Source: Gracilimonas sp.
GTDB lineage: Bacteria; Bacteroidota; Rhodothermia; Balneolales; Balneolaceae
Assembly: GCF_040218225.1 (NCBI RefSeq)
Contig: NZ_JAVJQO010000003.1
Coordinates: 1 to 64,000, forward strand
Direction: 5' to 3'
Length of the DNA: 64,000 bases
The notes under the pieces are model-generated. The model saw only the letters and a program-made list of their open reading frames with translations. It made no database searches and was not told the DNA's origin. Below are positions 8,314 to 17,188 of this stretch, one piece after another. How positions within the stretch are numbered: the first letter of the stretch is position 1; every line of letters begins with the position of its first letter. Made by a program: the position numbers and the translations under genes.

Positions 8314-10241
8314 TATATTTTACAATAATATCCCGGTTTAGATGGTACTGTAGTCACTTTTCCTTCCCTGATCAAAAACTGAACAGCTTGTTGAACCTTT
8401 TGATTAGACTGTTTGGTTGAACTGCAAAGTTGATGAATATTCTGCTCTTCATTTTTTAGTTCTGTGTAGACTGCGGCGATTTCCTCATCGGTTGGCTTTA
8501 CCTCCTGAACAGATCCATTCTTCAGACAATTATCACAATGACCGCAAGGCTCAGCATCGGTATCACCAAAATAGTTTCGCAGATATACTTCCCGGCAATT
8601 TTCTGTTAGAATAAATCCATGCATATGCTCTAGTTTCCGGAACAAATTATTACGGTGCGACTCAACCTCTTTTTTTGTGAGAGGTAACTTACGGGAACGG
8701 GCCTCCAGAACTTTTACCAGGTTTCGTTGTTTATGCATTTCGAAAACCAATACCTGATCATTTTGCATCAGCACATTTAAAGCTTTGACTAATACATTCC
8801 TTCGAATTCCTAACTTCTCAAGCACATACTCTTCATCCAGCTGCACCATTTCATTAAACGCCAATGTTCCAAACATGCGCTCCAGCTTATCCGTGAATTC
8901 AGCCTTTTCATCATTCTTACATTTCTCACGGAATGTTTTCATAGCGTTTTGACTAAGCGTAAACTGCAGGCTAACAGCCGGCTTCACCTCTTCCTGCATA
9001 GCAATAATATCAAACTGATCCAGAAGCCGCATAGCCGCTCTTGCTTTCCCGTATTTAAGTTTCCCCCGTTTTTTAATTTGTTCAATATCAAAAGGCATGG
9101 ATTCTTCCATTTCAGACCCAACGGCAAGGTGAAAACTATCGCACAACACCTGGTAAACATGATCCAGTTCATCAAGTTTAGGATAGCCCTGATCAATACG
9201 GTCATCAGCTTTATGATAATCCGATTCTCTGTACAGCAAAATCGGAAAACTTTCTTCCCCATCCCTGCCTGCACGACCGGCTTCCTGATAATATGCTTCC
9301 AGTGAATAAGGCATTTCTTCGTGAATCACATATCGGCAATTTGGTTTGTCGATTCCCATTCCAAAGGCATTGGTCGCAGCTACGAGTGGTGTTTCTCCTG
9401 TAATCCACCGCTGTTGGATAGCTTTCCGCTCTTCAGATTCAATTCCTGCATGATAAGCCTCGGCTTTAATCCCTATTCTGGAAAATCGCTCAGCCAGCTG
9501 TTCACAGTTTTTCCGGGTCCCCCCATAAATCAGGCCATCTCCTTTTTGAGCTCCTTTCTTTACCGATTCTTCCAGCTTCTGTTTTTTATTGGGAGCTTTC
9601 ACTACCCACCATTTCAAATTCGGGCGTGAAAAACCGCGGGATATTACATTTGGCTGCTCAAAACCCAGCGAACCGACGATATCCTTTTGAACTTCCGGAG
9701 TAGCTGTAGCCGTAAGGGCAACCCATCGGGTTTGATCTTCAATAACGGCCAATGATTCCCTGATATCCCGGTAACTCGGGCGAAAGTCATGCCCCCATTC
9801 ACTAATGCAATGCGCCTCATCAATAGCCACAAGGTCAATATTCAGGTTCGGCATTTCCGCTTCCCAGAGTGAAGTTTTTAACCGTTCCGGTGCACAGTAA
9901 AGCAATTTGTACATTCCATTTCGGGCATTCACCAGGCGTTGCTCTACTTCATACGAAGGAATGGTGCTGTTGATAAAGGTAGCAGATACTCCTTTAGATT
10001 TTAACTGCTGCACCTGATCCTGCATCAATGCCACCAGTGGGGAAATGACCAGCGTCATGCCTTCAAAAACAGTAGCAGGCACCTGGTAACAGAGCGACTT
10101 CCCTCCACCCGTTGGAAAAAGAACAAGCGTGTCTTTCCCCTCAAAAACAGACTTGACTACTTCATCCTGACCGGGCCGGAATCCATCAAATCCCCAAAAT
10201 TTTTTTAAATTTAATTCTGCTTTGTGAAAATAATCCTGCAA
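8313..10241 (-). CDS. recQ: RecQ-family ATP-dependent DNA helicase
   Basis: This is a 3'-5' superfamily 2 helicase for recombination and repair. The Walker A motif FPTGGGKSLC lies near residue 45, the Walker B motif DEAHCISEWGHDFRP near 138, and motif VI GRAGRDG in the second RecA fold. A C-terminal zinc module is visible at about 548-572 as a Cys followed by CGHCDNC. The 642-residue chain ends after the winged-helix region. I do not see a clear HRDC domain, so it resembles the shorter RecQ forms common in Bacteroidota. It is monocistronic and divergent from the GH114-like lipoprotein gene. Confidence 0.93.
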   Translation of the reverse strand: MQDYFHKAELNLKKFWGFDGFRPGQDEVVKSVFEGKDTLVLFPTGGGKSLCYQVPATVFEGMTLVISPLVALMQDQVQQLKSKGVSATFINSTIPSYEVEQRLVNARNGMYKLLYCAPERLKTSLWEAEMPNLNIDLVAIDEAHCISEWGHDFRPSYRDIRESLAVIEDQTRWVALTATATPEVQKDIVGSLGFEQPNVISRGFSRPNLKWWVVKAPNKKQKLEESVKKGAQKGDGLIYGGTRKNCEQLAERFSRIGIKAEAYHAGIESEERKAIQQRWITGETPLVAATNAFGMGIDKPNCRYVIHEEMPYSLEAYYQEAGRAGRDGEESFPILLYRESDYHKADDRIDQGYPKLDELDHVYQVLCDSFHLAVGSEMEESMPFDIEQIKKRGKLKYGKARAAMRLLDQFDIIAMQEEVKPAVSLQFTLSQNAMKTFREKCKNDEKAEFTDKLERMFGTLAFNEMVQLDEEYVLEKLGIRRNVLVKALNVLMQNDQVLVFEMHKQRNLVKVLEARSRKLPLTKKEVESHRNNLFRKLEHMHGFILTENCREVYLRNYFGDTDAEPCGHCDNCLKNGSVQEVKPTDEEIAAVYTELKNEEQNIHQLCSSTKQSNQKVQQAVQFLIREGKVTTVPSKPGYYCKI

Positions 10242-10288
10242 CTTTCGCCTTATACGTTTATCTCTGTTTTACTTCAAAATACAAACCA

Positions 10289-11245
10289 ATGCGAACAAAA
10301 TTTCTATTCCTGTTTTTAATTATCGCCACCTTATTTTCTTGTGGTGTAGATTTCAATGATGACAGTATTGATTATCGTGAAGAGATGCGCATTTTTGTTC
10401 AGGAAATTTCTGAGTTCGCCAAAGATCAAAACCCTGATTTTTCCGTCATCCCTCAAAACGGACATCCATTGATATTAAGAAATGGAAATCCTGCCAATGA
10501 TTACCTCAATGCCGTGGATGGACTCGCCCAGGAAAGTCTCTTTTTCGGCTATAGCAAAGACGATCAGCCTACCCCCGCTACTGAAACCAATCAGTTGCTT
10601 AAATTATTGAACATGGGCAAACAAGCTGGTAAGACCATTCTGGTTACCGATTATTGTTCCACTTCATTTAAGGTAAATAATTCGTACAACCAAAATAATT
10701 CATTGGGCTATCTGTCCTTTGCCGCTCCTGAACGGGATTTAACGAAAATTCCCTCCCGCCCTATTGCTTTACCTGGTGTTAATGATGAACAGATTTCAAG
10801 ACTATCAGAAGCAAAGAACTTTTTATACCTGCTGAATATGTCTGAATTTGAGTCCAGAGCTGACTTCATAAATTCCGTCCAGAGCACCAACTATGACCTC
10901 ATTGTAATGGATGCTTTTTATGGAAGCCGTATGTTTACCCCACAAGAGGTAGAACAGCTACGGCAAAAAGAAAATGGGGGCAAGCGGATGGTCATCAGCT
11001 ACATGAGCATCGGAGAAGCGGAAGATTATCGCTACTACTGGCAAGATGAATGGTACACTGGCAACCCGGAGTGGCTGGTACAGGAAAACCCAAACTGGGA
11101 AGGAAATTACAAGGTAATGTACTGGCATCCTGAATGGAAATCCATCATATATGGGAATGAAGACTCTTATCTGCAACAAATTATAGACGCTGGTTTTGAC
11201 GGAGTATATTTGGATATCATAGATGGATTTGAATTCTTTGAATAA
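10289..11245 (+). CDS. GH114-like (endo alpha-1,4 polygalactosaminidase family) lipoprotein
   Basis: The protein has a lipoprotein signal peptide with a lipobox ending FSC at about residue 18, so it is probably surface or periplasmic. The C-terminal half matches the TM1410/GH114 barrel family. Its motifs include ISYMSIGEAEDYRYYW, EWLV, MYWHPEW and the terminal GFDGVYLDIIDGFE. That family includes hydrolases of galactosaminoglycan-type exopolysaccharide. At 318 residues it is about family length and stops immediately after the last barrel motif, so a C-terminal helix may be missing. Two small lipoproteins follow within 45 bp. Enzymatic activity is not proven from sequence. Confidence 0.8.
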   Translation: MRTKFLFLFLIIATLFSCGVDFNDDSIDYREEMRIFVQEISEFAKDQNPDFSVIPQNGHPLILRNGNPANDYLNAVDGLAQESLFFGYSKDDQPTPATETNQLLKLLNMGKQAGKTILVTDYCSTSFKVNNSYNQNNSLGYLSFAAPERDLTKIPSRPIALPGVNDEQISRLSEAKNFLYLLNMSEFESRADFINSVQSTNYDLIVMDAFYGSRMFTPQEVEQLRQKENGGKRMVISYMSIGEAEDYRYYWQDEWYTGNPEWLVQENPNWEGNYKVMYWHPEWKSIIYGNEDSYLQQIIDAGFDGVYLDIIDGFEFFE

Positions 11246-11288
11246 TAACTACTGTCTCTTATAGGTTACTTTCTTAAACACCCTCACT

Positions 11289-11756
11289 ATGAAAAACCTG
11301 ACCTTTATTTTACTCAGCGTTTCATGCCTGTTATTTGCCGGCTGCTCGCAAAACGATATCCTCGAATCTGATTACGTTATAAGATATGGCACCTCCTTCG
11401 GTGAATGTATGGGAGATTGTTACAGAGAAACCTCCATCACAAAGTATCAGGCCACACTCAGAGTTCAGGAATATCAGCAGGGAAAACAAACCGAACTTGA
11501 AGTAAGAGCTGAGAAAGGCCTCACGGTTCAGGACTTCGAACAAATTAACAGTCTTGTTGATACTGATATTATCCAGGCATTACCAGAAGCCATTGGCTGT
11601 CCTGATTGTGCTGATGGTGGAGCAGAATGGATCGAGATACAAAGTCCTGGATTGCACAAAAAAGTGACTTTTGAGTATCTTAATGAACCTAATTCTGTTA
11701 AAGATTTGGTTACCAAGCTTAGAGAATTACAGAACAACCTTTACATTCAAGATTAA
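11289..11756 (+). CDS. Cys-rich hypothetical lipoprotein, copy 1
   Basis: No family is recognised. The 155-residue product has a lipoprotein signal peptide ending FAGC at about residue 19. The mature part has a short conserved Cys pair in FGECMGDCY and a second block CPDCADGGAEWIEIQSPG near residues 103-120, followed by KKVTFEY. The next gene is a clear paralogue with both blocks preserved. The paired cysteines suggest disulfides or metal binding outside the cytoplasm. It follows the GH114-like gene by 43 bp and precedes its paralogue by 12 bp. Confidence 0.75.
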   Translation: MKNLTFILLSVSCLLFAGCSQNDILESDYVIRYGTSFGECMGDCYRETSITKYQATLRVQEYQQGKQTELEVRAEKGLTVQDFEQINSLVDTDIIQALPEAIGCPDCADGGAEWIEIQSPGLHKKVTFEYLNEPNSVKDLVTKLRELQNNLYIQD

Positions 11757-11768
11757 TAACGAGCTATT

Positions 11769-12242
11769 ATGAAGAACTTCCTTACAACCATTCTTTTTGC
11801 TATGGTGATGATTTTCACCGGATGCAATCAAGGAAATATCATTGAGTCAGAATATACCATCAAGTCCGGGTCTTCTTTTGGAATGTGTATTGGGCCCTGC
11901 TATCAGGAAGTTTCACTAAATGAGTCTCAGGCTGTTCTCAGAGTTCGGGAAACAAAAAGTGAAGGTGGACAAACCGATTTAAAAGTGGTAAACAAGCGTG
12001 CCGTTACATCTGAGGAATGGAATGACCTAACGGCTCTTGTTGATCAAAATGCAATTAGTGCACTGCCAAAAGTAATAGGTTGCCCTGATTGTGCCGATGG
12101 TGGAGCCGAGTGGATTGAGATTCAAAGTCCCGGTTTTGTAAAAAAAGTAACTTTTGAATACAGACAACCACCGGCACAAATCGAAGAACTGGTTAACAGG
12201 CTCAGAGAAACCCGGGAAGATCTGAATCCTGACAATAATTAA
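11769..12242 (+). CDS. Cys-rich hypothetical lipoprotein, copy 2
   Basis: This is a tandem paralogue of the preceding gene. It is 157 residues with a lipobox ending FTGC. FGMCIGPCY replaces FGECMGDCY, and CPDCADGGAEWIEIQSPG is identical at the protein level while its DNA differs at several third positions. That pattern points to purifying selection on a functional block after an old duplication. It is unlike any family I can name. It ends a plus-strand run, with a palindromic repeat downstream. Confidence 0.75.
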   Translation: MKNFLTTILFAMVMIFTGCNQGNIIESEYTIKSGSSFGMCIGPCYQEVSLNESQAVLRVRETKSEGGQTDLKVVNKRAVTSEEWNDLTALVDQNAISALPKVIGCPDCADGGAEWIEIQSPGFVKKVTFEYRQPPAQIEELVNRLRETREDLNPDNN

Positions 12243-12297
12243 TTAACGTTAGTTCGAAATAAGAAATGAGTATAACAGACTCAAAAATAGCGATTGT

Positions 12298-12395
12298 GGT
12301 CATTCCCGCGAAGGCGGGAATCTAAATAGAGTCCTAAAATCAGCTGTTGATTCCTGGAAAACAATTAGATTTCGGGCATTCGCCGTAAAATGACC
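12298..12395. repeat. MITE/REP-like palindromic element
   Basis: The 197-bp gap between the paralogous lipoproteins and leuB holds a 98-bp element. Its ends are inverted: GGTCATT at the left and AATGACC at the right. The left arm carries the palindrome ATTCCCGCGAAGGCGGGAAT. Elements of the form TCATTCCCGCGAAGGCGGGAAT are common dispersed repeats. No ORF is inside. Confidence 0.65.
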
Positions 12396-12439
12396 TCTTA
12401 ACGTATGAAACGGTTATCTTTATATCAAACTGACTATAA

Positions 12440-13552
12440 TCAGATCACAGGCAGCTTTCCTTCAAACATATTCTCGAAACGTACGTCCGAAATATTTTGG
12501 TCGAGTAACAGGCTTAGTGCATCTCCAACTTTTGAACATGAAATAAAGTTTCGGGAATGCAGATCCTGAGTCACCAGTCCTTTACGGATCATAAAGTCGA
12601 TATTGGTATTAATTAGCTCAGCTTCTTCGTAGAGACCAAAATGCTCCAGCATCATCGCTACTGATAAAATGGTTGCTATTGGATTGGCGATATCTTTACC
12701 GGCTGCCTGAGGATAACTTCCATGAATCGGCTCAAACAACGAAGTCTTCTCTCCAATCGAAGCAGACGGTAATAAGCCAATAGAACCGGTTATGACACTG
12801 CTTTCATCTGAAATAATATCCCCGAACATGTTTTCCGTCAGAATCACATCAAACTGATTGGGGCGCAAAATGATTTGCATGGCCGCATTATCTACGAACA
12901 GATATTCAACTTCTACATCCGGGTAATTTTGAGCAATCACCTGTACGGTTTGTCGCCACAGGCGGGAGGTTTCCAATACATTTGCCTTATCAATCAGCGT
13001 CAACTTTTTACGACGACTTTGAGCAGCTTCAAAGGCTAATTTCGCGATTTGCTCAATCTCTTTTACAGAATAGGTACAATGGTCATAAGCCGATTCGCCA
13101 TCCTCACTTCGGCCTTTATCTCCAAAATAGATTCCTCCTGCCAGCTCCCGATAAATCACCAGGTCGGTTCCTTCCACATGTATTCTTTTCAGTGGTGAAC
13201 GATCAACCAGTGAATCATAGGTTTTAACGGGACGAATATTTGCATACAGTCCAAGCTCTTTTCGCAGCCGCAACAATCCCTGCTCTGGCCGAACCTTTGC
13301 ATTCGGATTATTATCATACTTGGGATCACCAATAGCGCCAAAAAGGATGGCATCAGCTTCCAGGCAGGTTTCCAGCGTTTCTTTTGGCAAGGGATCGCCG
13401 GTTTCTTCAATAGCGATAGCGCCAACTAATCCCTTTTTATATTCAAAGTCATGTCCAAACCGATCGGCAATGACTCCAAGTACTTTCTTTGCCTGTTTGG
13501 TAACTTCCGGCCCAATTCCATCTCCGGGCAATACGGCTATTCTTTTTTTCAT
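12440..13552 (-). CDS. leuB: 3-isopropylmalate dehydrogenase
   Basis: It catalyses NAD-dependent oxidative decarboxylation of 3-isopropylmalate to 2-oxoisocaproate in leucine synthesis. The N-terminus AVLPGDGIGPEVT and the C-terminal HGSYPQAAGKDIANPIA with an SVAMML helix are diagnostic for the isocitrate/isopropylmalate dehydrogenase family. The FGAIGDPKYD loop and the RELAGGIYFG segment assign it to LeuB rather than Icd. The 370-residue length is normal. It is the last gene of leuA-leuC-leuD-leuB and begins 3 nt after the leuD stop. Confidence 0.96.
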   Translation of the reverse strand: MKKRIAVLPGDGIGPEVTKQAKKVLGVIADRFGHDFEYKKGLVGAIAIEETGDPLPKETLETCLEADAILFGAIGDPKYDNNPNAKVRPEQGLLRLRKELGLYANIRPVKTYDSLVDRSPLKRIHVEGTDLVIYRELAGGIYFGDKGRSEDGESAYDHCTYSVKEIEQIAKLAFEAAQSRRKKLTLIDKANVLETSRLWRQTVQVIAQNYPDVEVEYLFVDNAAMQIILRPNQFDVILTENMFGDIISDESSVITGSIGLLPSASIGEKTSLFEPIHGSYPQAAGKDIANPIATILSVAMMLEHFGLYEEAELINTNIDFMIRKGLVTQDLHSRNFISCSKVGDALSLLLDQNISDVRFENMFEGKLPVI

Positions 13553-13555
13553 TCC

Positions 13556-14146
13556 CTAAAACTCCACGTGTTGTTGTTCAAATGCTTTAATTTTGTCTTT
13601 TTGGCTGAGTAGAAAGTCGATATCATCGTATCCCTTCAGCAGGCACATTTTCTTAAACGAGTTGATTTCAAATGTCTCACTGCTTCCGTCTTCCAGGGAA
13701 ATCCGCTGATCTTTCAAATCTATTTTAACAGGTGTTGATGGCTTTTTTTTGATGTCGGCCAGCATCTTTTTCAAAAACCCGTCACTAACCTGAACCGGAA
13801 GAAGCCCATTATTCAGTGCATTTCCCTTAAAGATATCTGCAAAAAAACTTGAGACAACTGCCCTGAATCCATAATCATACAAAGCCCAGGCGGCATGTTC
13901 GCGGCTTGATCCACACCCAAAATTACGACCGGCCACCAGTATTTCTCCGGAATATCTTTCATCATTCAGCACAAAATCTTCTTTAGGATTGCCTTCTGAA
14001 TCATACCTCCAGTCCCTGAATAAATTTTCCCCAAATCCTTCCCGTGAAGTAGCCTTTAAAAAACGAGCAGGTATAATTTGGTCCGTATCTACATCTTCTG
14101 CAGGCAGAGGCACAGCTGGTGTTTTTAGTATTTTAAATTTTTCCAT
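13556..14146 (-). CDS. leuD: 3-isopropylmalate dehydratase small subunit
   Basis: This is the swivelling small subunit of isopropylmalate isomerase, working with LeuC. The motif [14 protein letters not shown] near residue 20 and [12 protein letters not shown] in the middle are LeuD signatures. The 196-residue length is standard. It starts 4 nt after the leuC stop and ends 3 nt before leuB, consistent with a tightly coupled operon. Confidence 0.96.
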   Translation of the reverse strand: MEKFKILKTPAVPLPAEDVDTDQIIPARFLKATSREGFGENLFRDWRYDSEGNPKEDFVLNDERYSGEILVAGRNFGCGSSREHAAWALYDYGFRAVVSSFFADIFKGNALNNGLLPVQVSDGFLKKMLADIKKKPSTPVKIDLKDQRISLEDGSSETFEINSFKKMCLLKGYDDIDFLLSQKDKIKAFEQQHVEF

Positions 14147-14150
14147 TGAT

Positions 14151-15560
14151 TTACACTGCTACTTTTTCAAGTTCAAATTCCCGCGGATCTACCACTTTTC
14201 CTTCGATAGCTATGGCAGCTGCGGTAAGAGGACTCACCAGCATAGTTCGGGCACCGGGCCCCTGCCGCCCCTCAAAATTTCGGTTCGATGTAGAAACACA
14301 ATATTCGCCTTTTGGAATTTTATCCTCGTTCATTCCAAGACATGCTGAACATCCCGACTGTCGTAATTCAAAACCAGCCTCGGCTAATATCTTGTCAATT
14401 CCTTCTTTCTGTGCCTGCTCTTGAACCTGTCTTGAGCCCGGTACAATCATCGCATTAACATGATCGGCTTTCTTTTTGCCTTTCACATAGTTCGCTACAA
14501 TCCGAAGGTCTTCAATGCGGCTATTGGTACAGCTTCCTATAAATACGTGATCGATTTTCTTTCCCTGAAGTCTTTGACCGGGTTCCAGCCCCATATATTC
14601 AAGCGACTTTTGCAATCCCTCCGGGTTTGCGACTTCTTCTGGTTTTGGAACCGTTCCGGTAATCTTGATGCCTGCCCCGGGATTGGTCCCATAGGTAATC
14701 ATCGGTTCAATGTCTTCAGCCCGGAAATTGTATTCTGTATCAAAAATAGCTTCATCGTCTGAAAAAAGTGTTTTCCAATGATCTACAGCTTTCTCAAATC
14801 GTTCTCCTTGTGGGGCAAATTCACGGCCTTTCACATATTCAAAAGTCGTTTCATCCGGAGCAATCATCCCGCCACGTGCACCCATTTCTATACTCATGTT
14901 GCAGATGGTCATGCGAGCTTCCATAGAAAGTCCCCAGATGGCTGTTCCCGCATATTCTACAAAATGGCCGGTTCCTCCGCCGGTTCCCAATTTCGAAATG
15001 ATATACAGGATGATGTCTTTGGCATAAATCCCGTCCCCCAGTTCTCCATCTATAGTAATGCGCATAGTTTTAGGACGCTCTACAAGCAGGCATTGAGTAG
15101 CCATTACCTGTTCTACCTGAGAAGTCCCTATTCCAAATGCAATAGCACCAAATGCCCCATGAGTTGACGTATGGCTATCACCACAAACGATGGTCATGCC
15201 CGGCTTGGTTATTCCCAGCTCCGGACCAATTACATGCACAATACCCTGATAGGGATGTCCTAATCCATAAAGCTCAATCCCGAAATCTTCACAGTTCTGC
15301 TGAAGAGCATCCACCTGTAATTTGGAAAGCGCATCTTTAATAGGAAGATGCTGATTTTTGGTAGGCACATTGTGATCTGCCGTTGCAACAATCTTATCGG
15401 TTCGGTGAATATCTATTCCACGGTTTCGGATACCACTAAAAGCTTGTGGGCTGGTAACCTCATGGATAAAATGCCGGTCGATATATAAAACTTCTAAACC
15501 ACCCTCTACCTGCGCAACTACATGATGATCCCAAACTTTATCAAATAACGTTTTTGGCAT
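14151..15560 (-). CDS. leuC: 3-isopropylmalate dehydratase large subunit
   Basis: This aconitase-family [4Fe-4S] subunit isomerises 2- to 3-isopropylmalate. Cluster cysteines are visible in IGSCTNSR and in [10 protein letters not shown]. The substrate segment [13 protein letters not shown] and the C-terminal [19 protein letters not shown] loop are typical. It has 469 residues, as expected. leuD follows 4 nt after its stop. The 269-bp gap to leuA is filled with palindromic repeats, so leuCDB may have its own promoter or read through from leuA. Confidence 0.96.
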   Translation of the reverse strand: MPKTLFDKVWDHHVVAQVEGGLEVLYIDRHFIHEVTSPQAFSGIRNRGIDIHRTDKIVATADHNVPTKNQHLPIKDALSKLQVDALQQNCEDFGIELYGLGHPYQGIVHVIGPELGITKPGMTIVCGDSHTSTHGAFGAIAFGIGTSQVEQVMATQCLLVERPKTMRITIDGELGDGIYAKDIILYIISKLGTGGGTGHFVEYAGTAIWGLSMEARMTICNMSIEMGARGGMIAPDETTFEYVKGREFAPQGERFEKAVDHWKTLFSDDEAIFDTEYNFRAEDIEPMITYGTNPGAGIKITGTVPKPEEVANPEGLQKSLEYMGLEPGQRLQGKKIDHVFIGSCTNSRIEDLRIVANYVKGKKKADHVNAMIVPGSRQVQEQAQKEGIDKILAEAGFELRQSGCSACLGMNEDKIPKGEYCVSTSNRNFEGRQGPGARTMLVSPLTAAAIAIEGKVVDPREFELEKVAV

Positions 15561-15829
15561 AAACTGATTTATACTTCTTCAATACTATTAGTAACTCCAA
15601 TTTCTTTGCTAAATAAATAATGTTCGCTCCGACGCAGAGCGAATAAACATTACAAACATTGACCCTCCCCTTTATCCCCTCCCGGGAGGGGAAACTCTTT
15701 GGCAAGAGTTTGAGTTGGATACGACCTCATTATTTCAATTATGTATCTGCCTGAACCTGATTCCGAACGCTCTGCGTCGTAACCAAACACTTCAGCATTC
15801 AACGTTCCTTGTTGAATGTTCGATGTTCT
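15561..15829. repeat. leuA-leuC gap with several palindromic repeats
   Basis: No gene is seen here. The gap contains a hairpin TTCGCTC/GAGCGAA around CGACGCA (about 15623-15643), the palindrome CCCCTCCCGGGAGGGG, the hairpin AAACTCTT/AAGAGTTT, and a GACGCTCTGCGTCG-type repeat copy at 15761-15784. A CATTCAAC/GTTGAATG hairpin lies just past the leuA stop. It has no T-run on the minus strand, so it is at best a weak terminator or RNA-stabilising hairpin. Confidence 0.6.
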
Positions 15830-16987
15830 TTAGCCTGTTGCAGCAACTGAAAACAATTGAACCAAGTCCTGATCCTGAATCACCTTTTGCTGATCAGCAA
15901 GATTCAGAAATTCCTTGTAATAACGATCCAATTCTTCTTTACTAAACTCAAATCCCAGTTTCTGTGCCCTGTAGTGCAATGCAGCACGACCACTCCGGGC
16001 AGTAAGCACAATAGATGACTCCAGTGCGCCAACTTCTTCAGGGTCTATAATTTCATAAGTTTCCCGCGATTTAATCACTCCATCCTGGTGAATACCTGAT
16101 GAATGTGCAAAAGCATTCGATCCAACAATGGCTTTATTGGCCTGAACCGGCATATTCATTTTAGCTGAAACCAGCGCACTGACTTCACAGAGATACTTGG
16201 TATTGATGTTGGTATCAAAATTCAAGTCATGATGCTTACGCATAATCATCACCACTTCTTCCAATGATGCATTTCCGGCCCGCTCACCAATTCCATTGAT
16301 GGTACATTCGATTTGCTGAGCTCCATTTTGTATTCCGGAAATTGAATTTGCTGTGGCCAGGCCTAAATCGTTATGGCAGTGCGTGGAGATAATGGCTTTA
16401 TCAATTCCCTTCACGTTTTCTTTCAGGTATTTGATCTTTTCACCATACTCCGAAGGCAGGCAGTAGCCTGTTGTATCCGGAATATTTACTACCGTTGCTC
16501 CAGCCTTGATCACTGCTTCGATTACTTTTGCGAGATATTCATTATCTGTACGCCCGGCGTCTTCAGCATAAAATTCTACATCTTCCACATACTTCTTCGA
16601 AAGCTTTACGGCTTCCACTCCCCGTTCAATTACTTTCTCACGGGTAGTTCTGAGTTTATTAAAGACATGACTGTCAGATGTTCCAATTCCTGTGTGAATA
16701 CGAGGACGATTAGCATTTTGAACAGCTTCAGCTGCTACTTCGATGTCGTTTTGAACGGCGCGAGTGAGAGCGCACACCGTTGAATTTTTGATGATTGCAG
16801 AAATCTGTTTTACGGACTTAAAATCTCCTGGGCTGGAAACCGGAAAACCGACTTCCATTACGTCTACTCCAAGACGTTCCAATTCCCTGGCGATTTCAAT
16901 TTTTTCCTGGGTATTTAATCTGCACCCCGGTACTTGTTCGCCATCCCGGAGAGTTGTATCAAAAATCTGTATTTGTGTGTTTGGCAT
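15830..16987 (-). CDS. leuA: 2-isopropylmalate synthase, short form without regulatory domain
   Basis: It condenses 2-oxoisovalerate with acetyl-CoA, the first step unique to leucine. The TIM-barrel signatures [13 protein letters not shown] near residue 9 and [15 protein letters not shown] (metal-binding HCHND), plus [16 protein letters not shown], are intact. The [10 protein letters not shown] segment of the subdomain is present. The chain ends at residue 385, about 120 residues short of the usual LeuA. It lacks the C-terminal dimer domain that binds leucine. Classical leucine feedback inhibition is therefore not expected. Homocitrate or citramalate synthase is possible for short forms, but the leuCDB context favours LeuA. 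Confidence 0.9.
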   Translation of the reverse strand: MPNTQIQIFDTTLRDGEQVPGCRLNTQEKIEIARELERLGVDVMEVGFPVSSPGDFKSVKQISAIIKNSTVCALTRAVQNDIEVAAEAVQNANRPRIHTGIGTSDSHVFNKLRTTREKVIERGVEAVKLSKKYVEDVEFYAEDAGRTDNEYLAKVIEAVIKAGATVVNIPDTTGYCLPSEYGEKIKYLKENVKGIDKAIISTHCHNDLGLATANSISGIQNGAQQIECTINGIGERAGNASLEEVVMIMRKHHDLNFDTNINTKYLCEVSALVSAKMNMPVQANKAIVGSNAFAHSSGIHQDGVIKSRETYEIIDPEEVGALESSIVLTARSGRAALHYRAQKLGFEFSKEELDRYYKEFLNLADQQKVIQDQDLVQLFSVAATG

Positions 16988-17171
16988 TAGTCTGAGGATT
17001 TCTAACTTAACTGCCGAATCAATTACTGTCTCTGGTCAAAGTTCTAGTAATTGGGCTGAATGTATTGGCATACAAGGTTTTCCTAAAACCAGAATCTTAG
17101 GTTATTACGATACCCAAACATTTGGCATAAATAATCATCTTACTGATTATTAATTACTTAACTCACTTTTA

Positions 17172-17181
17172 CTCACTCATT
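17172..17181 (+). promoter_or_regulatory. Shared 10-mer CTCACTCATT upstream of the alpha-solenoid gene
   Basis: CTCACTCATT lies 7 nt before the ATG at 17189. The identical 10-mer sits 2 nt before ilvD and directly before ilvB. It does not resemble a Shine-Dalgarno site. Its role is unknown. Confidence 0.35.
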
Positions 17182-17188
17182 TAGTACA

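Noticed and set aside
14460-15340. Plus-strand open frames opposite leuC and leuD.
   Set aside because: The minus-strand genes are unambiguous and the plus-strand frames have no family resemblance.
17036-17138. Two short ORFs upstream of leuA on the minus strand (17097-17138, MIIYAKCLGIVIT; 17036-17071, MPIHSAQLLEL) that look like leucine or isoleucine leader peptides.
   Set aside because: Only a 6-bp hairpin (17076-17090) is nearby and there is no T-run or alternative fold before the leuA start. Enrichment over so few codons can arise by chance. Unlike the ilv leader, no attenuator structure is visible.
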